Part shown: positions 1 through 15,000 of the stretch, piece after piece
How positions within the stretch are numbered: position 1 is the stretch's first letter
Layout: every line of letters begins with the position of its first letter
Assembly (NCBI GenBank): GCA_018697195.1
Contig: JAGMWU010000075.1
Span: 1-64,000 of the forward strand
Reading direction: 5' to 3'
Length of the DNA stretch: 64,000 nt
From: Certhia americana
Taxonomy: Eukaryota > Chordata > Aves > Passeriformes > Certhiidae
Notes under the pieces: generated by a model
The model's input: the letters and a program-made list of their open reading frames with translations, nothing else
Told to the model about the DNA's origin: nothing
The model's database searches: none
Program-made: the position numbers and the translations under genes

Positions 1-1299
1 GAAAAGGAAAGAGGAACAGGGTGAAGGTAATTAGGGAAAAAAGCCACTTCTGATTATGTTCCTTGAGCAGTTTCTACAAATCTATTAAATTTTAATGAGC
101 ACCTGTCCTACTGTTTGTCGTCTCGTCCCAACCAGAAAACTCTAGGGCCTGCTGGACTAAGGCCAACCCTGGAGACAGGAACTTCCCTGATCAAGGACCT
201 GGGGACAGGGACCAAAGGTACTGCTGTGATCAGCCCCTTCTGGGGCCAAACCCGCCTGGGATTGTAGTTACAGACAGGTTTCAAGAGAAGCTTAGTCTGG
301 GATGCTGCCGAAAGCTTTTGAAAATGCAATTCTGCATCATTTTCTGCACAGCAAAATGCAGATGTGTTGAGCCAGAAAAGTGTGGCTGACACTTCTCTGA
401 GCAGAAGTGCACTTCACAGAACTGCTCCTTGTGCCACAAGGAGCACAGCAATGAGCACACTGGAGAGACAAGGCACCTGCAGATGTAGCACTGCACTGAA
501 ACCCTGGTGCACTGTGTACTCCTTACAAGCTTCTGACTGCAGTCATGTAATGCTACCTTTATATAAGCACAGCATTTACCACCCCCTGCTGTGGTTAGTG
601 GAGTCTCAGCTTGAAAATTCATTTTGTTGCATCATCTATAGACTCTTTATACTCGGAAGCATCCTATCTACAAAGCTATTCACATCATACTGCACAGATT
701 AAAAAAAAAAAATCCCAGAATGATGGAACAGAATCTTTACTTCTAACTATTAACTAGTCTAATCAAATCAGATGAAAAAAAAAAAAAAAAGGAGAAAAAA
801 AATATCTGGTGCAAACCTTCCTTCAGTTCTTTCAGAAGTGAAAGAGGTGAACTGAGTTCTGTTAAAATCCCACCTGTATTCATACTGAGCCAAGTTCTCT
901 GTGAGCATAAATGTTTGGATTTCTCAGCATCTTAAACATGCAGAAAATATGACCCATCCCTGAGATGTCCTTGTGGATTCAGATGTCCCATTGGTAAAAA
1001 CAAGATAACAGGACGGCAAAGAGCAAATTTCAAGTACCCCTGACCTCTGTAAATATGGTGGTCAAGCTAAAAGCAGTTCCACGTTACAGAACTCTGCCAA
1101 CTTCTGCTGAGTTATTCCTGCCATACATCAGAGTCAGTCTCTGTATTAAGCTCTTTGCCTCAAAAGTTCATAAAATAACAAGTCACAGAGCTCAACTCAA
1201 CATGTCCTTAAAAGGGCAGTACCAGTGCCTGGATAGTCAATGAAAAAAACAATAAAATTCAAAGCAATTGTGTGCTATAAACCCTAACCACATGGTTCT

Positions 1300-1450
1300 G
1301 TGAATTTTACAGTGCAGTGTCAGTGAATAAGAAACAACTGAATGTGGCACTTGGTGCCATGGTGGTGTTGAGAAGTCATAAGCTGGACACAATAATCTTG
1401 AAACTGTTTTCCAACCTAAGTCACTCTGTGATTCTATGATTTTATGATTA
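1300..1450 (+). mobile_element. CR1 LINE 3' end fragment
   Basis: The stretch ends with ttttccaacctaagt and the typical CR1 tail gattctatgattttatgatt. Upstream, ggtgccatggtggtgttgag also fits the CR1 3' UTR. The fragment is short and diverged. Confidence 0.75.
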
Positions 1451-2126
1451 TCAGCCAAGGCATGTCACATGCTGAAATGATTATGGTAGGGGATATAGTT
1501 TCAACTGGTTCTTCCCCTCTACTAATTACTTTCTAACAAATAATTTTTAACATTTTGATAGTCCTTTACACTTTCAGAAGGCTAGAGAAATATTAACCAG
1601 TTAATCCACAATCTCAAACTACTCCACTGAGGCACCCTTTCATTAAACTGAAAAAAAACCTTCACCAGTTTCACCTGCATGAAAGAAAACTTGGGATCCA
1701 GTAAACGATGGGAGGCTAGGCAGAGCCTGCTGGTCCTGCAGAATCCCACAAACACAGCTTTTGAAACTTCTTCCAACATTAGGAATGTTTCGATGAAGTA
1801 TCTTTAAAGACTGATTCCCCAAAGCTAGCAGACTCTGGCACTCCAGTTCAGAGGGCAAAACAGTATCTTAATACCCTGTGGTCATCACATTTTTTCTGGG
1901 AACTGAGAGTGGAGAATGGGAAAGTAAGAGGGATAAGTCTGGGCTCTCAGGCTTGAGCTGACAGACACAGAGGAGATAAAGTTTTTCATCAAAATTATTG
2001 AGGGAAGCTGTCATCTTTTACAAAAAATAAAATAAAAGAATAAATTAATGCCAAACCAGGACAACCCCTTTTTATCAGGCTGACCTTTCAGTATCTGTTT
2101 CACCAAGATTACATCACACTTGCTTT

Positions 2127-2160
2127 CTTTTCACTCACTTGCTTTCTTTTCACTTTTCCC
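2127..2160. repeat. Short tandem duplication
   Basis: The 19-bp unit tcacttgctttcttttcac occurs twice in direct succession. Confidence 0.8.
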
Positions 2161-2202
2161 CTCCCATTTTCTGTGCCATCCAAACTCAGAGAAGGATAGA
2201 AA

Positions 2203-2225
2203 GACAGACAGACAGACAGACAGAC

Positions 2226-2257
<32 letters not shown>

Positions 2258-2294
2258 GGATAGACTGACAGACAGAGAGATTTATAGATAGATA
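2203..2294. repeat. (GACA)n/(GATA)n microsatellite
   Basis: Pure gaca units pass into gata units, then into imperfect copies. It is a compound tetranucleotide array. Confidence 0.95.
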
Positions 2295-3484
2295 AATTGG
2301 ACTTTATTGCTATCCCTTACTGGCAGAAAGAAGAAATAAGGATTAAAATACTGTATGTTGCTGCTTTTCTTTATGATAGTGTTAAACACTCTACCCAAGA
2401 TTATTAATAGCAGTTTCACAAGCTCACTCATTCACTTTCCAGCACGCATCTGTACAAACCATGCCATCTTCTGGTGCTTCCTGGCAGCTAAAAAAGAAAT
2501 AGCAGTGTCAGAACTTAAACTGTCACCTCTGCTTCCATACAGCAAGTCCTCTCCTTATGATCCCGTATCTGAGTGGAACCCTGTACTCTGAAAAAAATGT
2601 TTCATGGTTCTTCAGGTGTTTCACGGCTCTTCATGGCTCTTTTAAGTACCACAATCCCAATGAAAAATGAAGTGCCAATGAAAAACGAAGTACCAGAAGC
2701 AGTATGATTTACTGTGAAATAATAATTCTGTCCTACAAACTGAGCAGTCTGTGCCTTGAAATTCTCTATATTCAACTTCTTATAGAAATATCCCTATGAC
2801 TGATGCCGTAAGAACTAGAAAAGAAAATAATTTCAAAATCAGTTTCTTAATATGACAAAAGCATCTGTCCATCAAGAAGTGTATGACAGCTACATACATG
2901 ACATAAAAGAGAGATTGGCTAGCATGTTGAGCTACCCTTTCAGTCCTTAATACTTTTTTTCTGTATCCTGCAGAAATTGTTCCAAACATTATGGCCCACA
3001 AACAAGTAGCTGCTATGTGTTTTCTTCTCCTGCCAGAGAGATGCAATCTTTGCATGTAACAGATTCCCCTGCCTAAAAAGGATTCATAGTTTGCTTCCAC
3101 CTCCTCTATTGAAAAGTTGTTCCAGAACCTCATTCTTCTTGTCGCTCTGAAACTAACACAATGTCCAACCTTTATTTTTACTGTAGCTGCAGTAATAGGA
3201 TCACTGTAGAAAGTACCTTTACACACCTTGTACCTCACAAGTTTTAAATAAATATTTGTTTCTCCACAAGAACCCCAGTACACACTAATCCCTCAGCATC
3301 CACAGCTCTCCATTAATTCTGGGATGTAGCCATGTGTTTCTATGTGGAGGAAGAGTGTCATGCCATTGAAAAACATGCTGACAGCAGGAAATCATGACTG
3401 TGTGTCAGGCAAGAATTGTATAAGATCAGCTATCCCTGTAGCAACTGAGGAATTGCTGGGTAAAAACCAGCCACTTACATTACC

Positions 3485-4050
3485 ATAGAATCACAGAATG
3501 GTTTGGGTTGGAAGGGACCTTAAAGATCATCTTGGCCCACCCTCTCCCATGGGCAGGGACACCTCTCACTATCCCAGGTTGCACCAAGCACTGTCCAATG
3601 TGGCTTGTAGCACTTCCAGGGATGGGGCAGCCACAGCTTCTCTGGGCTACCTGTGCCAGGGCCTCACCACCTTCACAGCCAAGAATTTCTTCCTAACATC
3701 TAATCTAAACTTACCCTCTCTCCTTTTAAGCCATTTCTCCTTGTCCTGTCACACCAGGCCCTTGTAGTCTCTCTCAATCTTTCTTGCAGGCTCCCTTCAG
3801 GTGGAAGGCCACAACTGGGTAACCCTGAAGCTTTTCTTCTCCAGGCTGAGCAATCCCCAATTCCCTCAGCCTCTCCTCACAGCAGTGCTGTCCCAGCCCT
3901 GTGATCATCTTGGTGCCTCCTCTGGACTTGCTCCAACAGCCCCCTGTCCTTTCAGTGCTGGGAGCCCAAGGCTGGAGCAGCTCTGCAGGTGAGGTCTCAG
4001 CTGAGCAGGGCAGAGAAGCAGAATCCCCTCCCCTGCTGCTCACAGCACAA
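3485..4050 (-). mobile_element. CR1 LINE, 3' portion, minus orientation
   Basis: The stretch starts with the reverse complement of the CR1 tail (catagaatcacagaatgg, then tttgggttggaagggacctt) and continues for about 560 bp. The continuation includes the conserved gatggggcagccacagcttc and ccatttctccttgtcctgtc segments. The open frames at 3498-4043 belong to this fragment and are not genes. Confidence 0.92.
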
Positions 4051-7000
4051 ACCCTGTACCATTAGGTCCCAACCCAATCCAGCCTGGAGAGAGGAAGCAC
4101 CACTGGCATTTTGATCCCCTACCCAGCTGCTGCACAGCTCCTTGTGGCACTGAAGGTCAGCAGTGGTCAAGTTCTGGAGGAGAAAATGCTACTGGCTTTT
4201 TAAAGAGGATGTTGGAAGACCACTCATTTGTTCCCTTGTTTTGTAACAGATGGTATTATTTAACATAAAGAAATGGAACTACTGTGCTTCTCTTTCAAAT
4301 ATATTTGCTGACTTTTCTGTAGTGAGCAAAACATTCAGAGTAAGCTAAGTCAAGTAAGTTTCAACTGTGTTTATGAACCTCAATGATTTTTTTGGGTCTT
4401 GTCTAATGGATAACACTACAAACATTAGGAATCTGAAAAGAGAGGCAATAATTCCTACTGAAGAAGGGAAGTGGTGGCATTTTCTTAAGAAATATAAGGA
4501 GTTCCAAAGTGCCCCTCTAATGCTCTGATCAAGCAAGATATCAAAATCAATGGACACGAACTTCTGTTAACACAGACAAATCAAGTGCAGACTGCAACCC
4601 AAAATACTATAATGCTGTGGAAGAGGCTTTAGCCTTGAGGGACCCTGCTCCCAGCCATAGTGGGATATAGGTCTTACATCCGAAATAAGAAAATAAAAGC
4701 TTTAAGTAGGATTCCAGAATTCCATTAGGCCTGAAATGGCCCAGATCTTAGGGATATAAAAAATATCTAACCCTCGGAATAACGTGGGAAAAGATAAGGG
4801 GTTGGTTCTTCATCCCCATTATGCAGAATACAGAGAAATGCACTTGATATCCACATGCCCACAAGCAGGAAAACTGCCTTCCTCCCTCTCCTCTGTTCAC
4901 AGCCTGGGATGCCAGAAGGGCCAGACATGAGTGCTGCTGTTTTAAGTGTCAGAGGAGCACATATTGGGTAAATCCATGTTAATCACTGCTTCCAAGTCAG
5001 GAGCTCATTTCTGAAGCAGATCACCCTGTGATCTGATCAAAGTAGCTCTTGTACTTCATTTCACAGTGCACAGTAAGTCAGGAGTGGACCAAGTGGATTC
5101 TGTTGGGATTAAACACAACAGCAGAGCACACTTCTGGAGCACATGTAATGTTCCACACAGCAACAGCCATTCAGTCCTTGGGATCAGACCAGGGATGGTT
5201 AGCCTGAACCCTTGGGATGGGTACAGTGCGCCCATTCTGCTCTCCAGGCCTTCCACTGCTCTGCACACTGGCATAGCCACCACCTTCCCATGAACTCCAA
5301 AAGACCAAAGAAAGCATCTCTTCGTGTTTCAATCTAAAAATCCTTCAGGGTGAAAGAGCCCAAGCCACACAGCAAAGAAAGAAGCCAGAGGGGAGCCAGT
5401 ACAACTACCAGTGACTGGCAGAAGTTCAGTTTTCACTGTACAGCTACTTGTCCTTCTCAGACAGCATTATAAACACCCACATTAGAAACCAATCATCTTT
5501 GTCCTAAGGAAATGACAGCATTAAATGCCACCATCTCTCAGCGCTTTGTATTTTCCTCCTTGCCCAGTTGAGGCGGGTCTCCCTACCTAAAAAAAAACAG
5601 AGAGAGAGGTTCCCTCATGCATTTTGTTAGATCAGCTTTATGTTACACCTTCTGGAACACAAGTGAGGGAAGCACAGTGACACATGCATTCTGGGAATTA
5701 AAAGTAAGTTATTTCAATACTGAAATTATTGAGCTTGAAACTACCACTCTGAGATGGGACATCAACACTCTAAATAGAGGGTTATTCAAACATTTTAACA
5801 TGGACATCTGAATACAGAAATGCTAATACAGTAATGACACTCCAGTACACGAAAATCAATCACACCTCCTGTTACAGCTGGAAATGAAAAATAGATGTAG
5901 TGTATTAGCCTCGAGAAATAAAAATGCACAGCATTTTGACAACTACTGATTTGATGTTACTGATTGACATTTTGACATTACTGATTTGAATCACATTAAA
6001 ACTCAGCTTCCTGAACATTTACCGGGTATACATTCAGTAAAAGTTTGTTCCATGAAAGGCTATATCAACTTCAAGCAAATAAACAAAGAAAGAGTGAAAA
6101 GTGTGCACAGGAGTATCAATCTTTGTTTTAACACCCCTCCTAGCATCAAAACTGCAGAAGAGAATTCCCGCCTATCATCATTAGCTAACTAATCTTAAAA
6201 TGTTCTCATCTACTTCTCCTGGGAAACAAGGAAATGTGGGAAAAGGAGACAGCTCAGACCTATGCCAGTTGTGGGTATCCATAAAGTCACAGCGTGCCTG
6301 CCAGCAGTTCCTCCACAGAAGCCCCACAGCCCCTGGAATCAGGAAAGAAAACCATTCTCCCATCTCAGACTTTGACCTATCCATCTCTATTTCTCATCCA
6401 AACACTGGGACCTCCCTGCTGTGCTCACAACGAACATGTAAGTTTCAATTTTAATCCCTTTGCTCTAGGTATCACCTCAAATTCGTGCTCTCCAGCTCTT
6501 TGTGTGCTTTGATCTTTGTACACATTGTACAGCTCTTCTACCAGGTGGAGGGGATTTTTCTGTTTAAAATATGAAGGGTGCTTGTGACAACACCCTTGAG
6601 TTTGGCAGAATCTGGCCCTTGAAACATAAATCCCAGTGTCTACTTTGTCTTCTAAGCCATTTCCACTAAAAACATTTGGGATGCTCTTAGACAACAGCCA
6701 GTTCCTTCAGAACAACATTGGATAGGCAGGTAAAGCAATCAAATTATTTTTGTTTAAGAGTGATTCATTGCACATTCAACACAGCAAATCAAATTCCCAC
6801 AGAAGTCCAGCATCCACTAATTCCAATTTCAAGATTTTTTAACTTGAAAATAGCATAATGACTTGGGAGGAATTGCATCTACCTTAACCAGAGAGGTAAA
6901 ATTCCTTCAGTAACAGACTCCACAATAAAAGACTACAGGAGTGCTGAGTTCAATCATATCAGGACACTGCATTTTAATAAACACCAGGTCTACATGTCTA

Positions 7001-7760
7001 GTCTGCTGAAAACTGTGCATTTTGAAAATTTTATGTATTTATATGATAGGTTGGAACAGGCCAGCTGATGAATGCATAACTATCTGATGATCAAAAGATC
7101 TTTTTTGAGGAACAGTGAATCATTAAGTAAATAGGCAGCAATTTTCAGCATTATTATTCAGACTTTGTTCTCGAATAATATTATTATTTTTTGACACCAA
7201 AATCTAACGGTTTAGCCACAGCCTTTAGAGAAAGGCCATCAGCAAAACAGTGGCTGATGCTAACTTAAACTGAAGCAAGCTTAATAAAAGAGCAAGAACC
7301 TGGGAGCTAAGACAAATGTTGCATCAGTGATTAGCCCATTTTGTAGTTTGGGGATGGCAAGGGAACTCAAGTCCACCTGGCCCAGATTTCTGGGAAGTAT
7401 AAACAGGCACAGCTCAACTGAACCCAAGGAAAGTACAAAATCTTAACATGAAGATCTCAGACATTTTCCTTCTCTTTTTTTTGTTTTTTTTTTTTTTTAA
7501 CAGTAAAGTAAAATAGAAGACTATCAGAAACTGTAATTACAGACAGAGCTTATGCACGTCGCTTTGCCCAGCTAACACTAGTAGAACTAATAGGGGCCAT
7601 CCAGTAGGGAGATCTTTAGAAAATACATTAGTCCAGCTTTCAGGATCATCTTACAAAATCTATCATAATCATTTGACAGCACTAAGTTTAATAGGAGGCA
7701 ATTTCAAAGAGCAGCCAGGGACTGAACTGCAAAATAACCCAACAACTCAAATTTGAGAGA

Positions 7761-7800
7761 ACCACAGAAATACAGAATGGCTTAGGTTGGAAAGAACATC
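7761..7800 (-). mobile_element. Short CR1 3' tail remnant
   Basis: The stretch cagaaatacagaatggcttaggttggaaagaac is a diverged reverse complement of the CR1 3' terminus. It is very short. Confidence 0.55.
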
Positions 7801-8603
7801 CTGTTCATAACTAAATGCTACTTTTCTATAAAATAGGATAGCAAGTTCATAACAGTGGATGAAATGGACCAACTCAGGCAGCTCAAGCCAGGAAAATTCC
7901 AGCTTACTTGCTCTGTATTTGTAATAGTACACAAAGTCACTCAAAGATGTGTTTTGGGGAAAGTTTATTTTTCCACTGTGTATGGAAAACATCAGCTACT
8001 ATTGCCTTCACTGCATTACCTTGTGGTCTGTGAATCCTGGAGGAGGATCCCATTAAGCCAAACCCTAGATACACAGAGGATAAAGACAAACCCAGACCCA
8101 AAGAGTTTCAGCATATTTAGGAGAATTACTTTAATTAAGAAAGTGCAAGAGGAAAAAAAGATAAAATAACCAACTATGGCCAAAGTTTCTCAACCAAAAA
8201 GGCCTGAAATGCAGAGCATAAATCCAGATATAGTCACATAAGTAAAAATTATCTATCTAAAGATGTCAGAAATAGAAATTCATACTGAAGGCTTTATAAG
8301 ATCTCTGACTAAAAAATACACAAATGCAAACACCCTCCCAGGCAAGGGTGCAGACTGAAGCTCAGACTCTATTCTCAAAACAGGTCTTCCACTTTTCCTC
8401 CACCTACCTCAGGCTCAGTGCTGGCCTGTCGGAGTCCAGAACACTCATCTGACTGTCCTGGATGATTTCAGACCTGGACAAGGGGCTGAGAGACCTTGGC
8501 AAGGAGTCAAAAACTCCACTGCCTTTGATTTTAGCCCTTGGGAGAAATTACCATCTCTGTGTGAGGATTTACAGACCACAAGTGTTTAAGCAGAGTGATA
8601 GCT

Positions 8604-9040
8604 AGTCACGGGGTGAAAAATAGATTTATGGGGGTTTTAGACTGATAAGCAGAAGAAGACAACATGGAGGCCCCACGTGGCTTTAGGGCTTCTTCTTCTT
8701 TCTCCATCTGCTCCATTTTCTGCCGAGGCATTGGCATCGTTGGTTTAGAGTAGAGTCTAACTTCCTAACATGAAAGATAGGTATTTGGAATCTTTTGTTA
8801 ACAAAGTAGATGTAATTTTTAGTATAAAGATATTTGTCACCTTTGGGGCGGTGTTATTTGCTGTGAACTGACCTGCTGCACAGATCTCTGTGGGTCAGGA
8901 AAGAAAACGTATAGATAAGGAGGAATAAACAACCTTGAAAAAGCAGAAGAGATGGCTCCCGACCTTTTCTTCGATCTCAGGGCTGGAGAAAAACACTTTT
9001 GCATTCTCGGGAATCACAAAAACACACAAAAACCCGAGAC
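8604..9040 (+). mobile_element. Solo LTR, family B copy 1
   Basis: The stretch aligns by eye along its length with 52070-52497. Shared landmarks are the gtcac-ggggtga start, cttcttctt plus catctgctccat, ggttggtttagagtagag, tttttagtataaa, a near-AATAAA polyadenylation site (ggaataaacaacctt), and an end in acccgagac. Flanking tagct and tagcc could be a decayed 5-bp target-site duplication. No retroviral internal region is adjacent, so it is a solo LTR. Confidence 0.7.
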
Positions 9041-12000
9041 TAGCCTAGATCTCAACCCAACTTCAACCAGTTTTATGGGTTTACACCTGAGTCTCAACAC
9101 CGCTGCTAGGAGCTGCTGCTAGCCCCCCTCTTTAATCATCAGTGCTAGGCCTCTGTATGTGTATGTTTGCACATACACGTGGTGGGGAGGAGGCATGGCT
9201 CTCCAATGTCAAAAAAATCAGCTGAATGCTGCACTCCCAAACTGAGCTTGGCATACAAAAATCATAGGCTTTTCACAATCCTCAGTTATATTATTCATGC
9301 AGAATGCACTCAGCACTCTATTGTTCCTGTTCTCATTGTTTATAAATGAGTCTTTGCTTCATCTGGGGATGGAAGTTCCTTTAAGTTTCCTTTACTAAAA
9401 AAGTACTTCTGTAATGAGGTACAGCACTAGCACTCAGAGGGTTAAAGAAGTTTCTGGAAATGTCTGTGCTTCTAGAAAAAAAAAAAAAAAACAGGGTTTT
9501 TTCTTTTTTGAAGGAAAAATGAAACACTGGATCTTTCTGATTTGTTTTAGCCAATCTGACACACAGGTTCCCGATTCCTTCCTAAATGTTTCAGAAAATA
9601 ATTAAGTTCTTCATTTTGTTCTCTCTTACTGCAACACTTCTGAAGGATATTTCTTAGTATGCTAGGACTTGTGTTTTTATACCTCACTTAAATATTCCCA
9701 GCTCTATCACATTAAAAAATTAACCTAAGATATGGTCTCCAAATGCTCTGCCTGGCATAAAGACTATTTTTCATGACAGGCCATGAACTGTTCCAGTAAT
9801 GGCAGGTCCCTTTTGTTAAGGACCTACAGCTACAAAAAAGGATTTAAGCCTTTGTCTAGCAATATTGCAAATTTCATGATTTAACTTGTTTGACAGTTCA
9901 GACTGCCACCATTAATCCTGGTGATTGTGCAAGATTGTAGTGCATTCCCCCAAAATAGAGTTTTTTTCAATCCAAATTGAGTTAATTAACTGTGGGCTGA
10001 ATTGTCTAAGAAAAAGTAAGTTAATCACACAACAACTGAATCACTTTTGGCTCCAGAGGACATCCTTGTGTTTTAAAACCAGTATCACCACGGTTTAAAG
10101 GGAAGTGGGACTGCATCCTTTACCTCTCCGTCCTTCACCTCTCTTACTGCTTTTAAAGTCAAAGGACTTCTTTATGCTGCTACTAAGGCTGAGATATTGC
10201 AGATCCAAAAGGGACAAGAGGCAGGCTGTCACCTGACATACTGAAACCAGAAAACTGGAGAGATCCATCCATCCATCCATATTTTGGAGTGAAAGGAAAC
10301 TCGGTTTTTTGAACTAAGGGCTGAAGAAATTTCATAGTTTGCCAGTTAATGGAAATGCATTTATATTTCACTAATGTTTAGCAGAGAAACAATTCCATCT
10401 CTTTCAAAAACCATCTCCTGCCTACTTGCAAATATCAATGGACTTTATGAAATGGATAGGTTTTGTCTTTTTAATATCAACCCCTAATATATTAGCTCTT
10501 AACTGAAGTTTAATGAAGCCATCCCCAAGAGCAGTATCTTTAAGCCAACAATCTCCATCTTCTATGGGTTCTTCTAACACTCTGGACTCCCTTCATCTGC
10601 CCTCTCCCCTCCTCACCTGCTTTTCTCCCTCTGGTAATATTCTGATTTTTATCACACCAGTGCAAACTCTGAGTAACTCCAGTGAACTCCAGGGAAATAT
10701 ATTTCTGGACTTACACCTGCCTAGCTAGCAGAAAATGTAAATTGAGCTGAATAATATTTGGTTTGCTCATTAAAGTCATTTTTCCCCTCTAATTTACAAG
10801 GAAAAAAAAATGAAGTCTAGACTGTACTTCTCATACTCATCTTCAATAATACCACATTCCTCCAAAGACCCTATTGAAAAAAGCTTCTCACATAGTTTTT
10901 CACTCAAAACATATGAGGAGAACTTGGTCTGCAATTAGTAGTGGAGAGAACAAAAAGTATTTCTTTCAACAAAGATAAGCTCTGTAGGTCATTTGAAGGA
11001 GGGACAGTAGTGCAGAATTTCAATTGGTTTTTGAAACAGCAGCTTTTTTTTTTTTAATATACTTGCAGTTTAAGTGCCAGGTTTTGTCTAAGAAGACAAA
11101 AAAAAAAAAAAAAAAAAAGATTGCAAATGCTTCTGTCACTCTTATATTCCAATTAGTTTTGGAGGGGTGAAAGATGAGAGATTAAAACAATTCCATGGAA
11201 TTGTTACATGGAGAGTAAATAACCTCCAAATCTGGAAACTCGGTGTATGCAATGAGGACGAGTGCAACACATCCATGGGAAAAAAGTGCACTGAAAAAAG
11301 CTGGGGCTGTTTTCCAATTTAAATCCATGCTAATTCAAAACAGTCATATCTGAATTTCTAAGAGCACGCAAAATCAGTATGCTTTTACCATAATAAATGC
11401 CTTTTTCATCAACTAACAAAACAGAACAAATACAAATGAACCAATCAGGGATTTCAAGTGAGCTATCAGTGTTAGAAAAGCTACTCTGCACATTCCAGTT
11501 GAGTCACCACAGAGGAAAAAAAAAAAAAGGGAGAAAAAGGGGGAAATAAATTACTGTGTGCAACTCCATCTGCAAACTGCTTCTCCCGCACTGGTATGTA
11601 ATAAAATGTGTTGCTAAGATACAAGCTGCTAAAGAAGTTCATTAAAGGACACTTTAAACAAAGCTGCCAGACTCTTTTCCCTTTAAAGACTGCTTATTTG
11701 GTTCTGTCCCTTGTGTTTATAATTAGATCCTCTATATGAGAGACTGTGTTCCATTCAAGCCCACTCAGCAAAGAATGTTAATAAAATAAAGTAAATAAGG
11801 CATTGGCTTAGGTTGTATATATTTTTGGGCAGCAGAGCTGTTGATAGAAATGCATCTGGACTCCACCTGCATTTTTTAATGCAAAATAAATGCTTTTCCA
11901 AGTAGTTTCTCCCTAAGCTGGAGAGTGGAAACATTAGCTTCTGCACCCAGCACGCTGACCTAACTTTTAGAAAATACTTTCAAGCAGAGAAAACTGGCTT

Positions 12001-15000
12001 CATGCCTAAAGTTTGGAGTTTCTGAGGTGCCTCTCATATAGGCTTTTATGTGTGAGCCTTTGTTATCTACACTGAAATAAAGGACAAAATTGTTTATGTC
12101 TTTCCCCTGGCAATCTTTCTCTTTTTCCATCTGTACACAAGTTCCTAGATGCATGTTAATGATTTGCAGAATTTCCTTGATCTAATAGATTCACAAGTAA
12201 GTCTGGTTTGCCACATTTTTTTGCCAGGAAAGATACGTTATCAAATAGGTCTTTATCTGACTTTATGAAATACTTTTAGTCTCCGTAGTAAAACTTGCTT
12301 GGTAGATGTATTTTGGCTTTTGTTTTGGTTGAAGGGAAGGGAACAGGCAAGATGTACTTTGCTTTCAGTCATCGTGGTGAAATGATATCTAAAGAAATAA
12401 TTTCAGCATTTATCTGTTTGGCACTTAATAACACACAAGATGCATAAATCACAGGTGAGAGTTAGTATCAGTGATTACATAAGAAATGTTACTTGTCACT
12501 TTATAACCTGCATCTCATACTAAATTCTGTACTGCAGTCCCCAGTATGTATATATTTTTAATTACATTTTCAGGCTCATTTACATGCGCATATTGGCTTT
12601 CTGCCTGAATGATATCAAAGAGAAAGACCTTATGCTCACACCCAACCACACACACACACACACACAAGCAAATTTATACACAGAGACACTCAAGTCAGTA
12701 CATTTCTGAGAATGGAAGCTTCTCTCTTTCTCATTCTTAGAAAAGCTTCGACTCACCAATAAATCTTTAGGCAATCTTAGCTGATTTGAAGTGCTTTAGG
12801 AAAACAGAACGTTACAGAAAATGTAGGTTAATCTCTGCTGCATGTCAAAAGTATCAATGATTCTCACTTGGCTCAATTATTTGAAATGTAATATACTATT
12901 TCACTTTCTGTAACCTTATAAGATTTGTCATCAATAGCTGAGTTGCACAGAAAGGCAATTCCACTCCTTCTCCCTGGATAATATATAAGCTACATCACAA
13001 AGGATCAAGCTAAATCAATGTGGAAACGAAAATAACTTATACACAATATAGACTTAACTTCTGTTTCAAGGCCAATTATACACTTCTCTCAATTAAACAC
13101 AAGCAATCAGACCAACCTTCAGGTGAACACACTGTTCTTGCCAGAGCCTCAATGCCCAGGCTCTTACAACTGAATTACAACCCTGAAAATAAGACTGCCT
13201 CTCAAAACCCTAAATTAATACCACCCATCATATCTGCAAAGTTCTCATGTACTTATCGTTTTGATTTTCCTGCAGCTGCACTTATGGTCATTTCTCTGGT
13301 ATACTTCAATTCAGTCAAAGGACTGTTTTATAGTTAAAACTTGGACATATATTTAAGTTCTCCACAGGTGAAAAAAAAAGGAAAATACATGCCCCTGTTT
13401 CCTAGTCCTCTGCCTATTAACCAGAAGGGTCTGCCTGTACTGTACATGTGCAAAAAGCCCTGTGGTACATATTAGATTTCAACAGACACTTACTATTGGC
13501 AGTTGCAGGCTGGAGCGAGAACTAAGCCGCATCAGCAATTTCATATGACACTCTGGAAATTGCTGCTGCATAACAATAAGCAGCTGATTCAAAAAAGAGA
13601 AGGGTGGGGGAGAAAACATGTTTCAGTAATATTTTAACTCAAGAAGAATAATTCCAAATAAAAAAGTAGCATCACTGTAAGTTTATAAAAATAATTAAAA
13701 ATTACATAAAATATGTGTATATACAGACATGTAAAAGAAGTGTGTGATGAGGACTGGATAGACCAAATATGAGTCTATTACACTGAAATAACTGTCTAAT
13801 GGCAGAATGACAAATTTGCATTTCAATTAGTCCAATTCTGGTTCTTTTTTGTTCTTCTTTGTTCTTATCTTAAACTTGCAGCCTGTTTTCATACTTCCCT
13901 TACCTCCCACTCCTCTGCATGTACCAACTGCCCTCCTTGACACCGTGGTCACCCATACGCCATTTACCATGGCCTTGTCTTATCGACTTGCAAATTTCTA
14001 TTCTTTAACTTATTGCTTTTACTTTATTGCTTAAAAATTTTGTTGGCGCTTCAGATTTTGTTTTGGGGGCGGAGGGGAGAGGGAAGCATCATTTTATAAT
14101 CAAGTACAAAAAAGGTGCCTATTCTATCTTTGATCACAAAGAGAAAGGCATAGAAGGAAAAGTTAAAAGTAACTTTGTATGAACATGTCTTTATATGCCT
14201 TCATGCTTTCAACTTGAAAATCAAATCTGCAATTAGATGAAAAGGGATTTTCTCTACTTGAACACAACAGAAGTGTTTAGACTGATGCAGTATCCCACTG
14301 GAAATGTCATTTAAAACCACCATTCAAAACTCCTCTCTAGCATCATGCTATGGAAAGAAGACATTCCGTTTTTCTTCCACAGACACCAGATCCTGAAACA
14401 AGGTGAACTGGCTCAAACATCTGCCATGACATACTGTTCTGGATGAGCCACACACATGGCATGAATCAGAGGAGGTTTGGTTCCATCAAACTGGAGCTCC
14501 TGACAAAGACTCCTGTAAAAGCACCACTTAACAGCTACCCAAGTGTCTACTCAAAAATTACAACAAATTCTAACTCCAAGACACAGAGTTCCTGCATAGA
14601 ACTAAAGTTTCTTTAAAAGAGTCTCCCTACTAAAGTATTGTGTACATCTGAACAAATACCTGTTTGCTCCAAGTATAAATTAGATATTTCAGTGTGTAAC
14701 AGGTAGCAAATGTCGTTAGTGTAAAACTAGAAATGAAATAAAAAGGTATTGTTGGTGTAATTCCTTTTTCTGAATAGACAAAGGCATTGTAAGGAAAAAA
14801 TTGCTAAATCACAGGGATAATCATCATAGCCAGCTCCTCTAATGAGGCATCATGGGATTACTGGAGTTATTATAAGAGTCATCTTATTGAAGGAATTCAA
14901 AGTTAATTGAAATCAATTGTACTGTTCTGACAGCAGGTGTTTTAAGTGGGTAAAATATCAAAGTGAACTCTTTAAAATGGTTAGAATGAATGTAACATTC

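Noticed and set aside
108..260. Minus-strand GLITAVPLVPVP resembling the start of the next PHF21B coding segment (ITAVPV in human, from memory)
   Set aside because: Only about five residues agree. The following residues lack the expected VRPK core, and the frame hits a stop. It is probably coincidence.
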